A stretch of 64,000 bases of DNA from UBA6016 sp041915365 (GTDB lineage Bacteria; Campylobacterota; Campylobacteria; Campylobacterales; UBA6016), in NCBI GenBank assembly GCA_041915365.1, contig JAYSBP010000001.1, positions 186,001 through 250,000 on the forward strand. The letters are read 5' to 3'. Positions 43,145 to 52,521 of the stretch are shown here, one piece after another (position 1 is the stretch's first letter; every line of letters starts with the position of its first letter). The position numbers were made by a program, and so were the translations under genes. The notes below the pieces were generated by a model. It was not told where the DNA came from. It did no database searches and saw nothing but the letters and a program-made list of their open reading frames with translations.

Positions 43145-44182
43145 TTAATGAACTGCCTTATTTCCATCTTTTAAAACAATTGGCACCTGCCTCATCCATA
43201 TCTGCTTTTCCCAGAGTTGCCTATTATTTTTATACCATTCAATCGTCTTCAAAAGCCCGTTTTCAAATACTGTTTTTGGTTTCCATCCGAGTACTTTTTC
43301 TATTTTAGCAATATCCGCTATATGACAATCAACCTGACCGGGTCTATCCTCCGAATACTCTATCATTGAACTATTGCCGCCCATTGCAGTTATAACACTA
43401 GAGGCAATATCCTTAATAGTTATTGTGCACCCAGTACCTATATTGAATATCTCGCCGACAACTTTTTCATTTGGTGCGTTCAATATCATATCAATAGCAT
43501 CGCAAGTATCTTCCACGTATACCCAATCCCTACTTGCTTGCCCACCTCCATGTACGGTTAGCTTTTCACCCAAGATAATGCTAGTGATAAATCTAGGAAT
43601 TGCTTTTTCTAGATGCTGCCTAGCTCCATAGTTATTAAACGGCCTAACTATCACGGCCGGTATATCGTACGTATAAACATAAGAATAAACTAATCTGTCG
43701 GCACCTACTTTTGCGGCTGCATATGGTGAAGCCGGGTTCAACGGATGGTCTTCGTCCATCGGCGTATTGCCTTTTGCGTCGGTACCATAAACTTCTGAGG
43801 TTGATATATGTATAAATTTTTTGACTGTATTTTTATGTTTTAAAACGGCATTTGCAACAGTTTGCGTTCCTATAACATCTGTTTCAAAAAAATTTCTATT
43901 ATCAAATATCGAGCGAGTGACGTGTGTCTCTGCGGCAAAATGCACAACATAATCTGACTTTGCCACTAAGTTTTCGACTAAGGATGCATTTCTAACATCT
44001 CCATACCAAAACTCAAATCTGTCGCTACACTCACCGGAATATACCGGAAAATTATCAACACTACCTGCATAGGTTAGTAAATCAAGGACTATAATCTTTG
44101 CATCTTTGTATTTATTAAAAATGTAATGCACAAAATTAGAACCTATAAACCCAGCACCGCCAGTTACTAAAAAAGTAGCCAT
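43145..44182 (-). CDS. NDP-sugar 4,6-dehydratase (RmlB-like SDR)
   Basis: 345 residues of the extended SDR family. NAD motif LVTGGAGFIGSNFVHY, VVHFAAETHVTRS, STSEVYG and the catalytic pair in YAAAK; RPFNNYGARQHLEKAIPR is typical of dTDP-glucose 4,6-dehydratases and close relatives. It would supply the 4-keto-6-deoxy sugar for the aminotransferase one base downstream. The nucleotidyltransferase (RmlA) is not in the window, so the nucleotide (dTDP or UDP) is undecided. Confidence 0.88.
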   Translation of the reverse strand: MATFLVTGGAGFIGSNFVHYIFNKYKDAKIIVLDLLTYAGSVDNFPVYSGECSDRFEFWYGDVRNASLVENLVAKSDYVVHFAAETHVTRSIFDNRNFFETDVIGTQTVANAVLKHKNTVKKFIHISTSEVYGTDAKGNTPMDEDHPLNPASPYAAAKVGADRLVYSYVYTYDIPAVIVRPFNNYGARQHLEKAIPRFITSIILGEKLTVHGGGQASRDWVYVEDTCDAIDMILNAPNEKVVGEIFNIGTGCTITIKDIASSVITAMGGNSSMIEYSEDRPGQVDCHIADIAKIEKVLGWKPKTVFENGLLKTIEWYKNNRQLWEKQIWMRQVPIVLKDGNKAVH

Positions 44183-44185
44183 ATC

Positions 44186-44860
44186 TTATTCCTTTATAAA
44201 ACGCTTTGCATCTTTCCCGCAATTAAATAGTAAATCTATATTTGACAAATGCGATACAAAATCACCGTGTATTTGTGGATATATTGGGTGCTCATAATGC
44301 TGAAAAGCAACTTCAATACCATTAGAGGAAAATAACTCAATATCCATATAGTTCTGCGCCGATAGTCCACTATAGTATTTGTCCGCACCAAGCGATTTGC
44401 ATATATCGACAAGTTTTTGATTTTTATCACCAGTAGCGTCAACTTCGCTACTAAACACTGTTTTTGTTTTTATACCCAAATATTCAGTAGTGCACTGTAC
44501 AGAATCAATAACAGCATCAATTAAAAAATTATATTTTTTGCGCCACACATGCTCAAAAACAGCATACACATCATCGAAGAATGGAGTTTTTGCATATAGC
44601 TGGGCTATTTTTTTTGCATGTTTTTTTTGCCAATTTTGCGTTGGGTCTATCTTGACATCTTTAATTTGCATACTTATAGAACTATTGACCGGAATAGTTA
44701 GCCACTCAAACCCATTGTTGGATTTTAGTCTGTTGCGGTTTCGCCAGTCGTTTTTTGTATATTGGGCATCATCATAAAATACAAAGGTGTCCACACTTAT
44801 CATCTGTTCAAAAAATCCAAGCCAAGGAATATATGAAGGTTGCAAAATAGCAATGGTCAC
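44186..44860 (-). CDS. WbqC-family protein
   Basis: 224 residues. The opening IAILQPSYIPWLGFFEQM, DDAQYTKNDWRNRNR and the later YYSGLSAQNY define the WbqC family (PF08889), found in O-antigen and other surface-sugar loci. Its biochemical role has not been established; links to acylation of amino sugars with amino acids have been suggested. The start is GTG overlapping the SPASM gene stop (GTGA). Confidence 0.88.
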   Translation of the reverse strand: MTIAILQPSYIPWLGFFEQMISVDTFVFYDDAQYTKNDWRNRNRLKSNNGFEWLTIPVNSSISMQIKDVKIDPTQNWQKKHAKKIAQLYAKTPFFDDVYAVFEHVWRKKYNFLIDAVIDSVQCTTEYLGIKTKTVFSSEVDATGDKNQKLVDICKSLGADKYYSGLSAQNYMDIELFSSNGIEVAFQHYEHPIYPQIHGDFVSHLSNIDLLFNCGKDAKRFIKE

Positions 44861-45819
44861 TTTACATGATCCGCTCTAGCTTCTTCCGCATTTTTTACTA
44901 TCTTCCAATAATTATGCTTCCATGAACGATATTGCCAATCTGGGCAGTTTTTACACATTTTTATATCATCACCTTTTCTATCAAGGTGTTTTTGTCTGTA
45001 AAATTCAAACCCATCACTATGCCATATTTCTTTTATACTTTTTTCGTGAACATTGCCCATATTTGTGTTCGCCGCTATATCATAGCCACACACCATCACC
45101 TGTCCCCTACTATCAATATTTAATCTCTCAAATATAAAAGGGCACGGTATTTTTTCATCAGGAGAAAGATAAGGCGTATCATCGGCAGAATTTTCCGGAT
45201 TATTTATACCCCATGTTAGATATTTTCGTTTTTGGAACTGGTCTACATATGGAAGCCAAAAATTTTCCACCTCATCTACATCAATGCCTTTTTGGTTAAT
45301 TGCGGAGGCTATTATTTTTGTGCTAGCCTTCATTTCATTTCTAAGCTCAAAAGCAGCTCTTACATTATTAACCAGCTTTTCAAAGCTAAGTCCAGTGCGT
45401 ACAACATCGTAATCATCTTTACTTGAAGCATCAACCGAAAATTCTAGCATATCAGCGCCAATCTCAAAGAGCCGCTTAGCCTTATCAATACTCATTAATG
45501 AGCCATTATTTATTATCCCAAGCTTGCAACCTTTTTCTTTTGCATACTCCATTAGCTCCATAAATTTTGGATGCATTAATGGTTCGCCGCCTCCGGATAT
45601 TCTAAGCCAAGCACCATATTTCCCGGCTTCATCGGCTATTTTTTTGAAGGTATCTTCGCTCATATATTTTGCATCTTTGTAGTCAGAGCGAATCTCGGAA
45701 TTTGTGTATGGGCAGTTTGGGCAAAGTGCATTACATACATAGCTAAATGATAATACTATCATCATTGGAAACTCTACGGCTTCTTTTCTTATTCCATAGC
45801 TGTCGACTTTATGTTCCAT
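44857..45819 (-). CDS. Radical SAM/SPASM enzyme 1 of the glycan island
   Basis: 320 residues from the ATG at 45819 (ATGA overlap with the formyltransferase gene). Radical-SAM cluster CNALCPNC near residue 32, GGEPLMHP for SAM binding, then the SPASM signature C-x12-G-x4-C (from CPFIFERL to VMVCGYD) and CKNCPDWQ at the end, so it should hold auxiliary FeS clusters. SPASM enzymes act on peptides or on sugars and antibiotics (dehydrogenation, epimerisation). Within this island a sugar substrate is likely. Substrate unknown. Confidence 0.88.
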   Translation of the reverse strand: MEHKVDSYGIRKEAVEFPMMIVLSFSYVCNALCPNCPYTNSEIRSDYKDAKYMSEDTFKKIADEAGKYGAWLRISGGGEPLMHPKFMELMEYAKEKGCKLGIINNGSLMSIDKAKRLFEIGADMLEFSVDASSKDDYDVVRTGLSFEKLVNNVRAAFELRNEMKASTKIIASAINQKGIDVDEVENFWLPYVDQFQKRKYLTWGINNPENSADDTPYLSPDEKIPCPFIFERLNIDSRGQVMVCGYDIAANTNMGNVHEKSIKEIWHSDGFEFYRQKHLDRKGDDIKMCKNCPDWQYRSWKHNYWKIVKNAEEARADHVK

Positions 45820-46376
45820 CAAGGCATCCTACGTATTCTTTCGATTGTCTCGTACATTATTTCTCCAATATTATCACAAACAAATCTTCTCAACTCAGGT
45901 TCATTTGTGGGCTTAAATTTATATTTTGCAACGAATATATCGACCCCTGTATCCACAATATTTGTCATATGATGTGCATGGACGGCAACTTGGCTAACTC
46001 CATCATTAACCATCATGGCAAATGGATTTCTACCGGCATAAATCGGTAACTCTCCTGGGTGAATATTTATATTTATAGGCGCTTTTTCAATGTGTTTTGG
46101 TTGTAATATTCTATGAAATGTGCAAACCAAATTTACATCTACGCTGTCTTGCACGCTCCATTCTCCGCTATTTGGAATGAAAAAAGTTTGCAATCCAATA
46201 TCTTTGGATAGATTATATATATATTCCATGTCGCCATATGGATACCGTCCACTCTCAGCCCTTGTATACAAGGCTTTAATTGTCGTATTATTGTCGTGCA
46301 AGTACTGCAACGCAGCGTTGCCTAGTCCAGTCAATGCAAATAAATTAAAACTTAATTGTTTTCTTGCTTCCACCAA
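45819..46376 (-). CDS. Formyltransferase-family protein (amino-sugar N-formyltransferase-like)
   Basis: About 185 residues from the TTG at 46376, five bases after GAGG; the frame upstream lies inside the SPASM gene and is unlikely. Catalytic set of the formyltransferase family: Asn/His in NINIHPGELPIYAGRNPF, His in VHAHHM, and Asp in VDTGVDI. It lacks the C-terminal domain of methionyl-tRNA formyltransferase. It probably formylates an amino sugar from N10-formyl-THF, as VioF does, consistent with the dehydratase and aminotransferase downstream. Confidence 0.82.
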   Translation of the reverse strand: MVEARKQLSFNLFALTGLGNAALQYLHDNNTTIKALYTRAESGRYPYGDMEYIYNLSKDIGLQTFFIPNSGEWSVQDSVDVNLVCTFHRILQPKHIEKAPININIHPGELPIYAGRNPFAMMVNDGVSQVAVHAHHMTNIVDTGVDIFVAKYKFKPTNEPELRRFVCDNIGEIMYETIERIRRMP

Positions 46377-47350
46377 AAAGGCCTCGCTTCCTCTTTCTCG
46401 CCTATCTGCTCGTTCACATGATATTCCGCCCCGACGGCTTGCCAATCCGGACATGCTTTGCAGACATCTGGGAGCTTATCCCAATTGTGCTCGCTATGTA
46501 TCTTTCTAAGCATTGAATAATGTTTCCCATGCCATATATCATACAAAGACTCGGTTGTAACATTGCCAGCCACAAAATGCCCTTCGTAATCCACTGCGCA
46601 CGCTACAATATTGCCGTTAGCGTGTATAGCCATGGTGTTGTTGCCCCATGGGCATGCTATACGAAAGTCTGTGTCATAGTCTAAGTTATCAGCTACAACG
46701 TCGCCGCTATTCGTCCAAGAAAGCATATTTCTGACTTTTACCTCAGCTCCAAGTCTCTCCCAATACTCCTTAAACTCCGGCACTTCCAGCGCGTTATCAT
46801 CAATTGCGGAAAACTGGCATTGTATAATTGGAAACTCAAGTCCAAGTTCTTTTTTACGCTCCAAAAGTCGTCTGACGGCATCATAAATTTTATCTCTATT
46901 ACCACCAACTCTTATTCGCTCAAATGTCTCTTTTTTAAATCCATCTAAAGACAAAATAAATCTCTTAAGCCCGCTAGTAAGTATCTGATCTATATAGTCT
47001 TTTCTTCCCAAGAGCTTGCCATTGGAATTTAACACAAGCTTCGTAAGCCCCTTATCTCTTGCATACCTTAATCTATCAAACAGTTTATACCCTAGTGCAA
47101 ATGCCTCACCGTAAAAAGTAGGCCAAACCTCAGTATTGGGGGCTATCTTTGCTATCTCGTCTATAATTTTTTTATACACTTCATCAGACATGTGTATCTT
47201 TGGGCGCTCCATGATTCTATGGTTGCAATGAGAGCACTTCATATTACAAACTGATGTAGTTTCAATAATAACTTGCGGTGGAAAATCAAAATTTTGTAGA
47301 TTTTTTTCTATAAAGAGCAATTTTTCTTTTTGAGAATCACTTAAGCGCAT
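46352..47350 (-). CDS. Radical SAM/SPASM enzyme 2 of the glycan island
   Basis: About 332 residues from ATG 47350 (AGGA three bases upstream). Cluster motif CNMKCSHC near residue 34, then the SPASM pattern C-x12-G-x4-C (CPWGNNTM to IVACAVD) and CKACPDWQ at the end, the same architecture as SPASM enzyme 1. The two are separated only by the formyltransferase gene and are probably paralogues acting on related substrates. Chemistry unknown. Confidence 0.87.
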   Translation of the reverse strand: MRLSDSQKEKLLFIEKNLQNFDFPPQVIIETTSVCNMKCSHCNHRIMERPKIHMSDEVYKKIIDEIAKIAPNTEVWPTFYGEAFALGYKLFDRLRYARDKGLTKLVLNSNGKLLGRKDYIDQILTSGLKRFILSLDGFKKETFERIRVGGNRDKIYDAVRRLLERKKELGLEFPIIQCQFSAIDDNALEVPEFKEYWERLGAEVKVRNMLSWTNSGDVVADNLDYDTDFRIACPWGNNTMAIHANGNIVACAVDYEGHFVAGNVTTESLYDIWHGKHYSMLRKIHSEHNWDKLPDVCKACPDWQAVGAEYHVNEQIGEKEEARPFWWKQENN

Positions 47351-49076
47351 TTTTCCTATCCCTATTCCATATTGAGAGCACCGACAAGCTCCAAATCTTG
47401 GCGTGGTGCGGTGCACCGCCTTCCCACTCTTTGACAATCCTGTCGATATATTCTTTCCTTATGCCAAAATCACTACTTATATCGGATAATAGAAGTGTTT
47501 TTTTGATTCTTTCTTTCCATACCGTATCCATCCATTTCCAAATAGGCAAAACAAACCCTTCCTTTGGTCTATAGACTAGCTCATGAGGCAAAAATCTTAG
47601 CGCCGCTTTTTTAAGAATGTATTTAACCTCTTTGTTTTTAATTTTAATGTCACTAGGTATATGTCCCGCTAACTCTATAAAATCCTTATCTAAAAAAGGG
47701 CTACGGACCTCAACGCTATGAGCCATAGACAATCTGTCTGCATATTTTAAAACTTGATTTGGAAACTGGTCCAAAAATTCACTCTCTAATGTTTTATGTA
47801 GCTGAGTTGTTGCGTACTCGCCAGCCTCACGCAAAGGTGTAGCCGTTGTGTGAATACCAAACATCTCAGATAATTCACTGCCATTAAATACTAAAAGTTT
47901 TTTTCTCCATTCGGTATTGTCGCTATCCAATACATCATCGCTGTCAAGCTCAGCAGAATGCCTATGTGTAAAATAACTACCAAAAAGTTCGTCAGCGCCA
48001 TCCCCACAAAGAGCAACTTTTACATATCGTGAAACAAGGGAGCATAAAAAATATGGGCTAATAGTTGCGGAAAATGGCTCGTCAAAAGCAGACAAAACCG
48101 CGGGCATAGAACTCCAGACCTCTTCATGCCCAAGTCTGTATATATACCTATCAGCCCCTATTCTATCGGCAACTATGGCTGCAAATTTTTCATCATCGCT
48201 TTTACCATGTATATCATCTTCATAAACCAAAGTAAACGTCTTTAGTTTTTTGCTTGAGTTCATAGCCGTCAATGTGGTTATCAGACTCGAATCGAGCCCA
48301 CCGGATAAAAATGATCCAAATTCGACATCCATATCGCATCTATTTTTAACGGATAGCATAAGTTGATTTACTATTAAGCTCACATACTCTTCATCATTTG
48401 CAAGTTGCAAACTACCATCAAATCTTGGCGCCCAGTAATTTATTTCATCAATAATGACACCATTTTTAAATACAACAATACTTGCTGGTCTTATTTGCTT
48501 AATATCATCATAGATAGACAATGGAGCCTCTACTGATTTTTTTGCCAAAAACGATACAACTGCTTTTTTGGATATACCTGTTCCAAATCCAGCTGCCAAA
48601 AGGGCTTTTATTTCAGATGCAAAATAAACTTCACCGCCTCTAACTGAGTAATAGCAGGGCTTTTTCCCAGTGAAATCCCTAATTAAAATCAACTCTTTTG
48701 TGTTGGTATTCCAAATAGCTATAGCAAACATGCCATTCAAATGATTTACAAAGTCAAGACCCCACTCCATATAGGCAGCAGGGATTAGTTCCGCATCAGA
48801 ATGGTCGGATTTGAACACATATCCAAGCCCCTCCAATTTACGTCTAAGTTCTTTAAAATTGTATATTTCACCATTCATAACGGATACTACATGTTTATAT
48901 GCGCATGGTTGCATGCCGCCGTCTATGTCCAATATGGCAAGCCTATCTAGCCCCATAGAACACTCTTCAGACTCCCAAGTGCCCTTAGAGTCAGGGCCTC
49001 TGTGCCATAGAGCATTACTCATTTTTTCTAATAATATTCTATTTTTAATACCGCTAAAGCCAAAAATCGCACACAT
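47337..49076 (-). CDS. asnB: Asparagine synthetase (glutamine-hydrolysing) paralogue 4
   Basis: 579 residues. Glutaminase Cys2 (MCAIFG), RGPDSKGT and MNGEIYNF; synthetase loop LSGGLDSSL and CGDGADELFGSY. Both active sites look complete. Its ATG overlaps the stop of the glycosyltransferase upstream by one base (TAATG). It is followed by SPASM enzyme 2 with a 14-base overlap. A glycan amidation role is inferred from position. Confidence 0.9.
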   Translation of the reverse strand: MCAIFGFSGIKNRILLEKMSNALWHRGPDSKGTWESEECSMGLDRLAILDIDGGMQPCAYKHVVSVMNGEIYNFKELRRKLEGLGYVFKSDHSDAELIPAAYMEWGLDFVNHLNGMFAIAIWNTNTKELILIRDFTGKKPCYYSVRGGEVYFASEIKALLAAGFGTGISKKAVVSFLAKKSVEAPLSIYDDIKQIRPASIVVFKNGVIIDEINYWAPRFDGSLQLANDEEYVSLIVNQLMLSVKNRCDMDVEFGSFLSGGLDSSLITTLTAMNSSKKLKTFTLVYEDDIHGKSDDEKFAAIVADRIGADRYIYRLGHEEVWSSMPAVLSAFDEPFSATISPYFLCSLVSRYVKVALCGDGADELFGSYFTHRHSAELDSDDVLDSDNTEWRKKLLVFNGSELSEMFGIHTTATPLREAGEYATTQLHKTLESEFLDQFPNQVLKYADRLSMAHSVEVRSPFLDKDFIELAGHIPSDIKIKNKEVKYILKKAALRFLPHELVYRPKEGFVLPIWKWMDTVWKERIKKTLLLSDISSDFGIRKEYIDRIVKEWEGGAPHHAKIWSLSVLSIWNRDRKNALK

Positions 49077-50347
49077 TACTTAAACTCAATTAGTTGTTTT
49101 AAAAACTCTCTCCAGCCAATTAGGCTATTCTCTATTAGTCTTTCAGCAAACCTTCTGCTGTTTAAGCTTAATGTCTGAAAATCGCCCGTTTGTTTGGTTA
49201 GTGACCGCAAAGATGGTTCAAAATTGGCAATATCTGTATTTACAATAGGGCATTCCTCTAAAAACTTATTATAAAACTTTGGCGAGATACTTGTATAAAA
49301 CTCATTTAGCAACTTGTCCATTTTTGCTATCACTATTTTGCCTGATAGCATAGCCTCTACACCCGAATAAGATATAACGCCGTCTATAAGATTGTCTATA
49401 AAAATATGACAATCCTCCATGGCTTTTATGGCTACTTTTCGCTCTACGCCATCCAAAATTAAATATTCTATACTTTCATTCTCACTAGCTATTTTTTCCA
49501 AGGCGGCTCTAATTTGCATACTTCCTTTTCTTGCCCCTTGATTTGCAAAATGCAAAATCTTTATTTTGTCGCCGTTGCTTTTAAAACTATATGGGTGTAG
49601 CTCTATTTTTAGAACATGCCCAGTAAGTGTTAATATATCAACTCTGGGTATATACCTTAAATATTCAACTGGCGCAAAAACAAGATTTGCATATTTACAC
49701 CACCAATACACCCTTTGTTCTCTTTTAAAATCATCATTAAAATACAGATTGTTATACACCAGATGTCCGTATTTATGATAGATATTCAAATTTTTTCTAG
49801 TATCCCATACATCTTCCCCATATGGAAGCATTGCAAATTTTTTGCCAAGCAGTTGGTATATAATAGGTTCTAGTCTCCACATAAAAAATGTCTTATCCAA
49901 AAAACCGCCGTTAAAATACAGAACAAAAACTTGAAAATTTTTTATAGCCCATATAAATGCAAAATACTTACCTATTAACGTTGGATAATTGTTTGCGATA
50001 AACCTTGGGCATACATCATTTATTGTAACAGGCACAACATCATCAAGAATATGAAAGTAGTCTTTGAAAACAAAATACGTTATGTCAAACTCACCATTCA
50101 ATGCTGATTTTATAGTTTTAAGAGAAATAACGGAATTAGTACCGAAAAGTATTTTATTTGATCTGTTGTTTATTATTTTGCTTTTTATCCAAACCATACA
50201 AACAAATGCTGCGAATATTGGCAAAACCAGCACCTCAACAGTAAAACCTTTTAATGCGTACAACAACTCTTTTTTGGCGTTAATCGGCGCCTTGCATTCA
50301 TTATTATTAACTATCCAGCCACTGTCCGCAACATGACTATCAATCAT
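49076..50347 (-). CDS. Putative GT-B glycosyltransferase with N-terminal membrane segment
   Basis: 423 residues. A hydrophobic stretch at ~34-53 (FTVEVLVLPIFAAFVCMVWI) suggests membrane attachment. The C-terminal half has features of GT-B sugar transferases: ILHFANQGARKGS, DGVERKVAI and ISYSGVEAMLSGKIVIA, like the donor-binding loop of GT4 enzymes. The N-terminal half has no recognised motif. It overlaps its upstream neighbour by four bases. Confidence 0.65.
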   Translation of the reverse strand: MIDSHVADSGWIVNNNECKAPINAKKELLYALKGFTVEVLVLPIFAAFVCMVWIKSKIINNRSNKILFGTNSVISLKTIKSALNGEFDITYFVFKDYFHILDDVVPVTINDVCPRFIANNYPTLIGKYFAFIWAIKNFQVFVLYFNGGFLDKTFFMWRLEPIIYQLLGKKFAMLPYGEDVWDTRKNLNIYHKYGHLVYNNLYFNDDFKREQRVYWWCKYANLVFAPVEYLRYIPRVDILTLTGHVLKIELHPYSFKSNGDKIKILHFANQGARKGSMQIRAALEKIASENESIEYLILDGVERKVAIKAMEDCHIFIDNLIDGVISYSGVEAMLSGKIVIAKMDKLLNEFYTSISPKFYNKFLEECPIVNTDIANFEPSLRSLTKQTGDFQTLSLNSRRFAERLIENSLIGWREFLKQLIEFK

Positions 50348-52419
50348 AATAGATATTCCGTGAAAATTTCTGCAAAATGCACAGCAGTCTTTCTTTGATT
50401 GTAATCCAAAAGTCTTGCAACTAGTATTTGTAAATCATCAAGAAGCGCCTCGTTACGTATTAGTTCTGATGCCCTATCTATAAACTCTTCTTTTCCGCAG
50501 GCATATCTTTGAAGCCCCAGAGGATCTCCATATTTAAACATGCTAGCTTCATCATATCCATATTCAGTCCTGAATTTTTGCGATTCATCAGTTTTCAAAT
50601 ACTCATGTACATCTTTTATGTAATTTTGATTGTCTATAATTGTTAGGCATACCTTTGCCTTTGCCTCGTATTCCGCTATACTCTCCCCTTGCGATAGTGG
50701 AAACGTATTCAAAAACAAGTCAATAACGTATCCATAGAGATGAGCATCAACATGTCCAGGCATATAAAATCTATCGGCTATGCCAAGTTTTTCAACTTTT
50801 GTTTTTATACTATCCATATTCCCACTACCGGCAGCTACGAATATCGTATTTTGATTTTGGCGCATTATCTTTGCAATAGTTTCTAAATATTCATCGCTAT
50901 CCACCTTTATAAGCCTACCTATAACACCGAGCACAAAGGCGTCTTTCGGATATCTAGCCCTCTCGTGCTCTATCAAACGAGAATCTCGATATGGATTGTA
51001 AAATGCCTCCGTATCCATAGGAACGGTAAATGTCTCAAACTTGTAATCACACCCCTGCAAACCACAATGCGTAATTTTTTTGTCAATTTCGCCAACATCA
51101 TACTCGTGATTGCCGTGACTCCAATATATCTGTTTTGGAGCCACCCTGCCAACAACCAAGAAGTCACTAATGTCGTATCCGTTGTTTGGAGAGACCAAAA
51201 TATCCACGCCATCCGATAGCATGCGCTCTCTGATATAAAGAGCTTTTTCCAAGTGGCTATGATATACGCCTGCGGCATAAAAAGGGGCGGCACCGTCAAA
51301 CACATCAATGCCCAATCTTTGCACCATATCAATACACTCTTTGTCATTGCCACTTTTTTCAAAATAACCCATAAGATAGATTTTGATGTCGTATTGCTCC
51401 CTGAACCCTTCACTATCCAAAAGCACCCTCCAAAGAGAATACTGGACTTTAAACGGCGAGTTCATAACAAGTCTATCTTGCAAGAAGCCTATGAGTTTTT
51501 TGCCGTCGCTTTGAACTGCTTTACATTTCGGAAGATTTGCACGCTCACACCATTGAGCATAGTACTTCGACGCCGGTCTATCTATATCTTCATTAAACAT
51601 CTTCCATTCGGCTTGCGTCTGAAAGCTATTACCCATCTTGTGGTATACAAAAAAGTGAACATACATAGCCTCATCGCACTCATCTCTTGCGATATGTTCA
51701 TAAAAAATCTCTTTCCACTTCGGATATAGCGAGACCCAAGACGGGTGATTGAAATATTTTTGAACAAGCCAAAGAGAGTGGAGCGACCAGTTGAAAGTAG
51801 AACGTCTTTGTGTTTTATCAAGAGAAAAATAAAACTCTTTATCCCAAATCTTTTCCAATACTAGCAGAACGCTCTCTATTTGAACCCTACTGTCATCAAG
51901 ATAGTCACTAACAAATTTTGAAAATCCCACGCTCCCGACCTCAAGGAGATGGAGCCTCATAGACGAGAGCAAGAACTTCTCAAAAGCATACTCTCTGGAG
52001 TTTGCCATAGACGCAAAAAACCTAAGCACTATAAGATAGACACGCTCCATATCGGAAACGCCATCGCCATATAGATTTTGGTCGACAAACTGCTCGTACG
52101 CACTGTATCTAGCGTCTTCCGGCAACGAGCAAAGTGTAAAATAATCATAAAGATAGATATAATTGCTCTCCGGAACATCACCGTTTGCTATTAATATGTC
52201 GTATACCTTGCTACGAAGCGATAGACAAAGCCCAGTTAGCTCAGTAGAGGCTTCAAGACTCTTAATTTTGGATATTTTCCCAAAGACATTAACAAAATCA
52301 TTTAACTCGTCTTTTGCGGATACACACTCTAGGTATGCGGCGGATACTTGTATAAACTTTATGCCATTTTCATTGTTGCAGGCATTTATAAATTCTTGCT
52401 TGTTTTGAAGTACTGTCAT
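50344..52419 (-). CDS. Large putative glycosyltransferase with helical N-terminal half
   Basis: 691 residues and the first gene of the island. The N-terminal ~400 residues look all-helical, without clear repeats. From about residue 400 a GT-B-like donor domain appears: PKQIYWSHGNHEY, FVLGVIGRLIKVDSDE, FVAAGSGNMDS and LNTFPLSQGESIAEYEA. The layout resembles O-linked (OGT/SPINDLY-like) transferases that use a helical region to hold a protein acceptor. Glycosylation of flagellin or another surface protein is therefore conceivable (inference). No membrane segment. Confidence 0.65.
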   Translation of the reverse strand: MTVLQNKQEFINACNNENGIKFIQVSAAYLECVSAKDELNDFVNVFGKISKIKSLEASTELTGLCLSLRSKVYDILIANGDVPESNYIYLYDYFTLCSLPEDARYSAYEQFVDQNLYGDGVSDMERVYLIVLRFFASMANSREYAFEKFLLSSMRLHLLEVGSVGFSKFVSDYLDDSRVQIESVLLVLEKIWDKEFYFSLDKTQRRSTFNWSLHSLWLVQKYFNHPSWVSLYPKWKEIFYEHIARDECDEAMYVHFFVYHKMGNSFQTQAEWKMFNEDIDRPASKYYAQWCERANLPKCKAVQSDGKKLIGFLQDRLVMNSPFKVQYSLWRVLLDSEGFREQYDIKIYLMGYFEKSGNDKECIDMVQRLGIDVFDGAAPFYAAGVYHSHLEKALYIRERMLSDGVDILVSPNNGYDISDFLVVGRVAPKQIYWSHGNHEYDVGEIDKKITHCGLQGCDYKFETFTVPMDTEAFYNPYRDSRLIEHERARYPKDAFVLGVIGRLIKVDSDEYLETIAKIMRQNQNTIFVAAGSGNMDSIKTKVEKLGIADRFYMPGHVDAHLYGYVIDLFLNTFPLSQGESIAEYEAKAKVCLTIIDNQNYIKDVHEYLKTDESQKFRTEYGYDEASMFKYGDPLGLQRYACGKEEFIDRASELIRNEALLDDLQILVARLLDYNQRKTAVHFAEIFTEYLL

Positions 52420-52521
52420 TTATATTTCTAGCTTTATATTTATTTTGAAGATTTTTTATCCGAACATTTGGCACAATATCGACCACGCTACGCCACTATA
52501 AAGCATTATAAGACAAAAACA
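52420..52521. promoter_or_regulatory. Divergent intergenic region between the glycan island and pseG
   Basis: About 100 bases separate the first gene of the 27-kb minus-strand unit from the plus-strand nonulosonate arm; both must start here or nearby. On the plus strand TATAAA and TATAAG hexamers lie 20-30 bases before the pseG ATG. No GG-N10-GC or FliA element was found. Promoters are therefore assumed, not proven. Confidence 0.3.

Noticed and set aside
46377..46454. Longer formyltransferase start inside the SPASM gene
   Set aside because: The extra residues are Arg/Gly-rich and unlike the family; TTG 46376 has GAGG five bases upstream.
52468..52521. Earlier TTG start for pseG
   Set aside because: No ribosome site and an atypical N-terminus; ATG 52522 is preferred.
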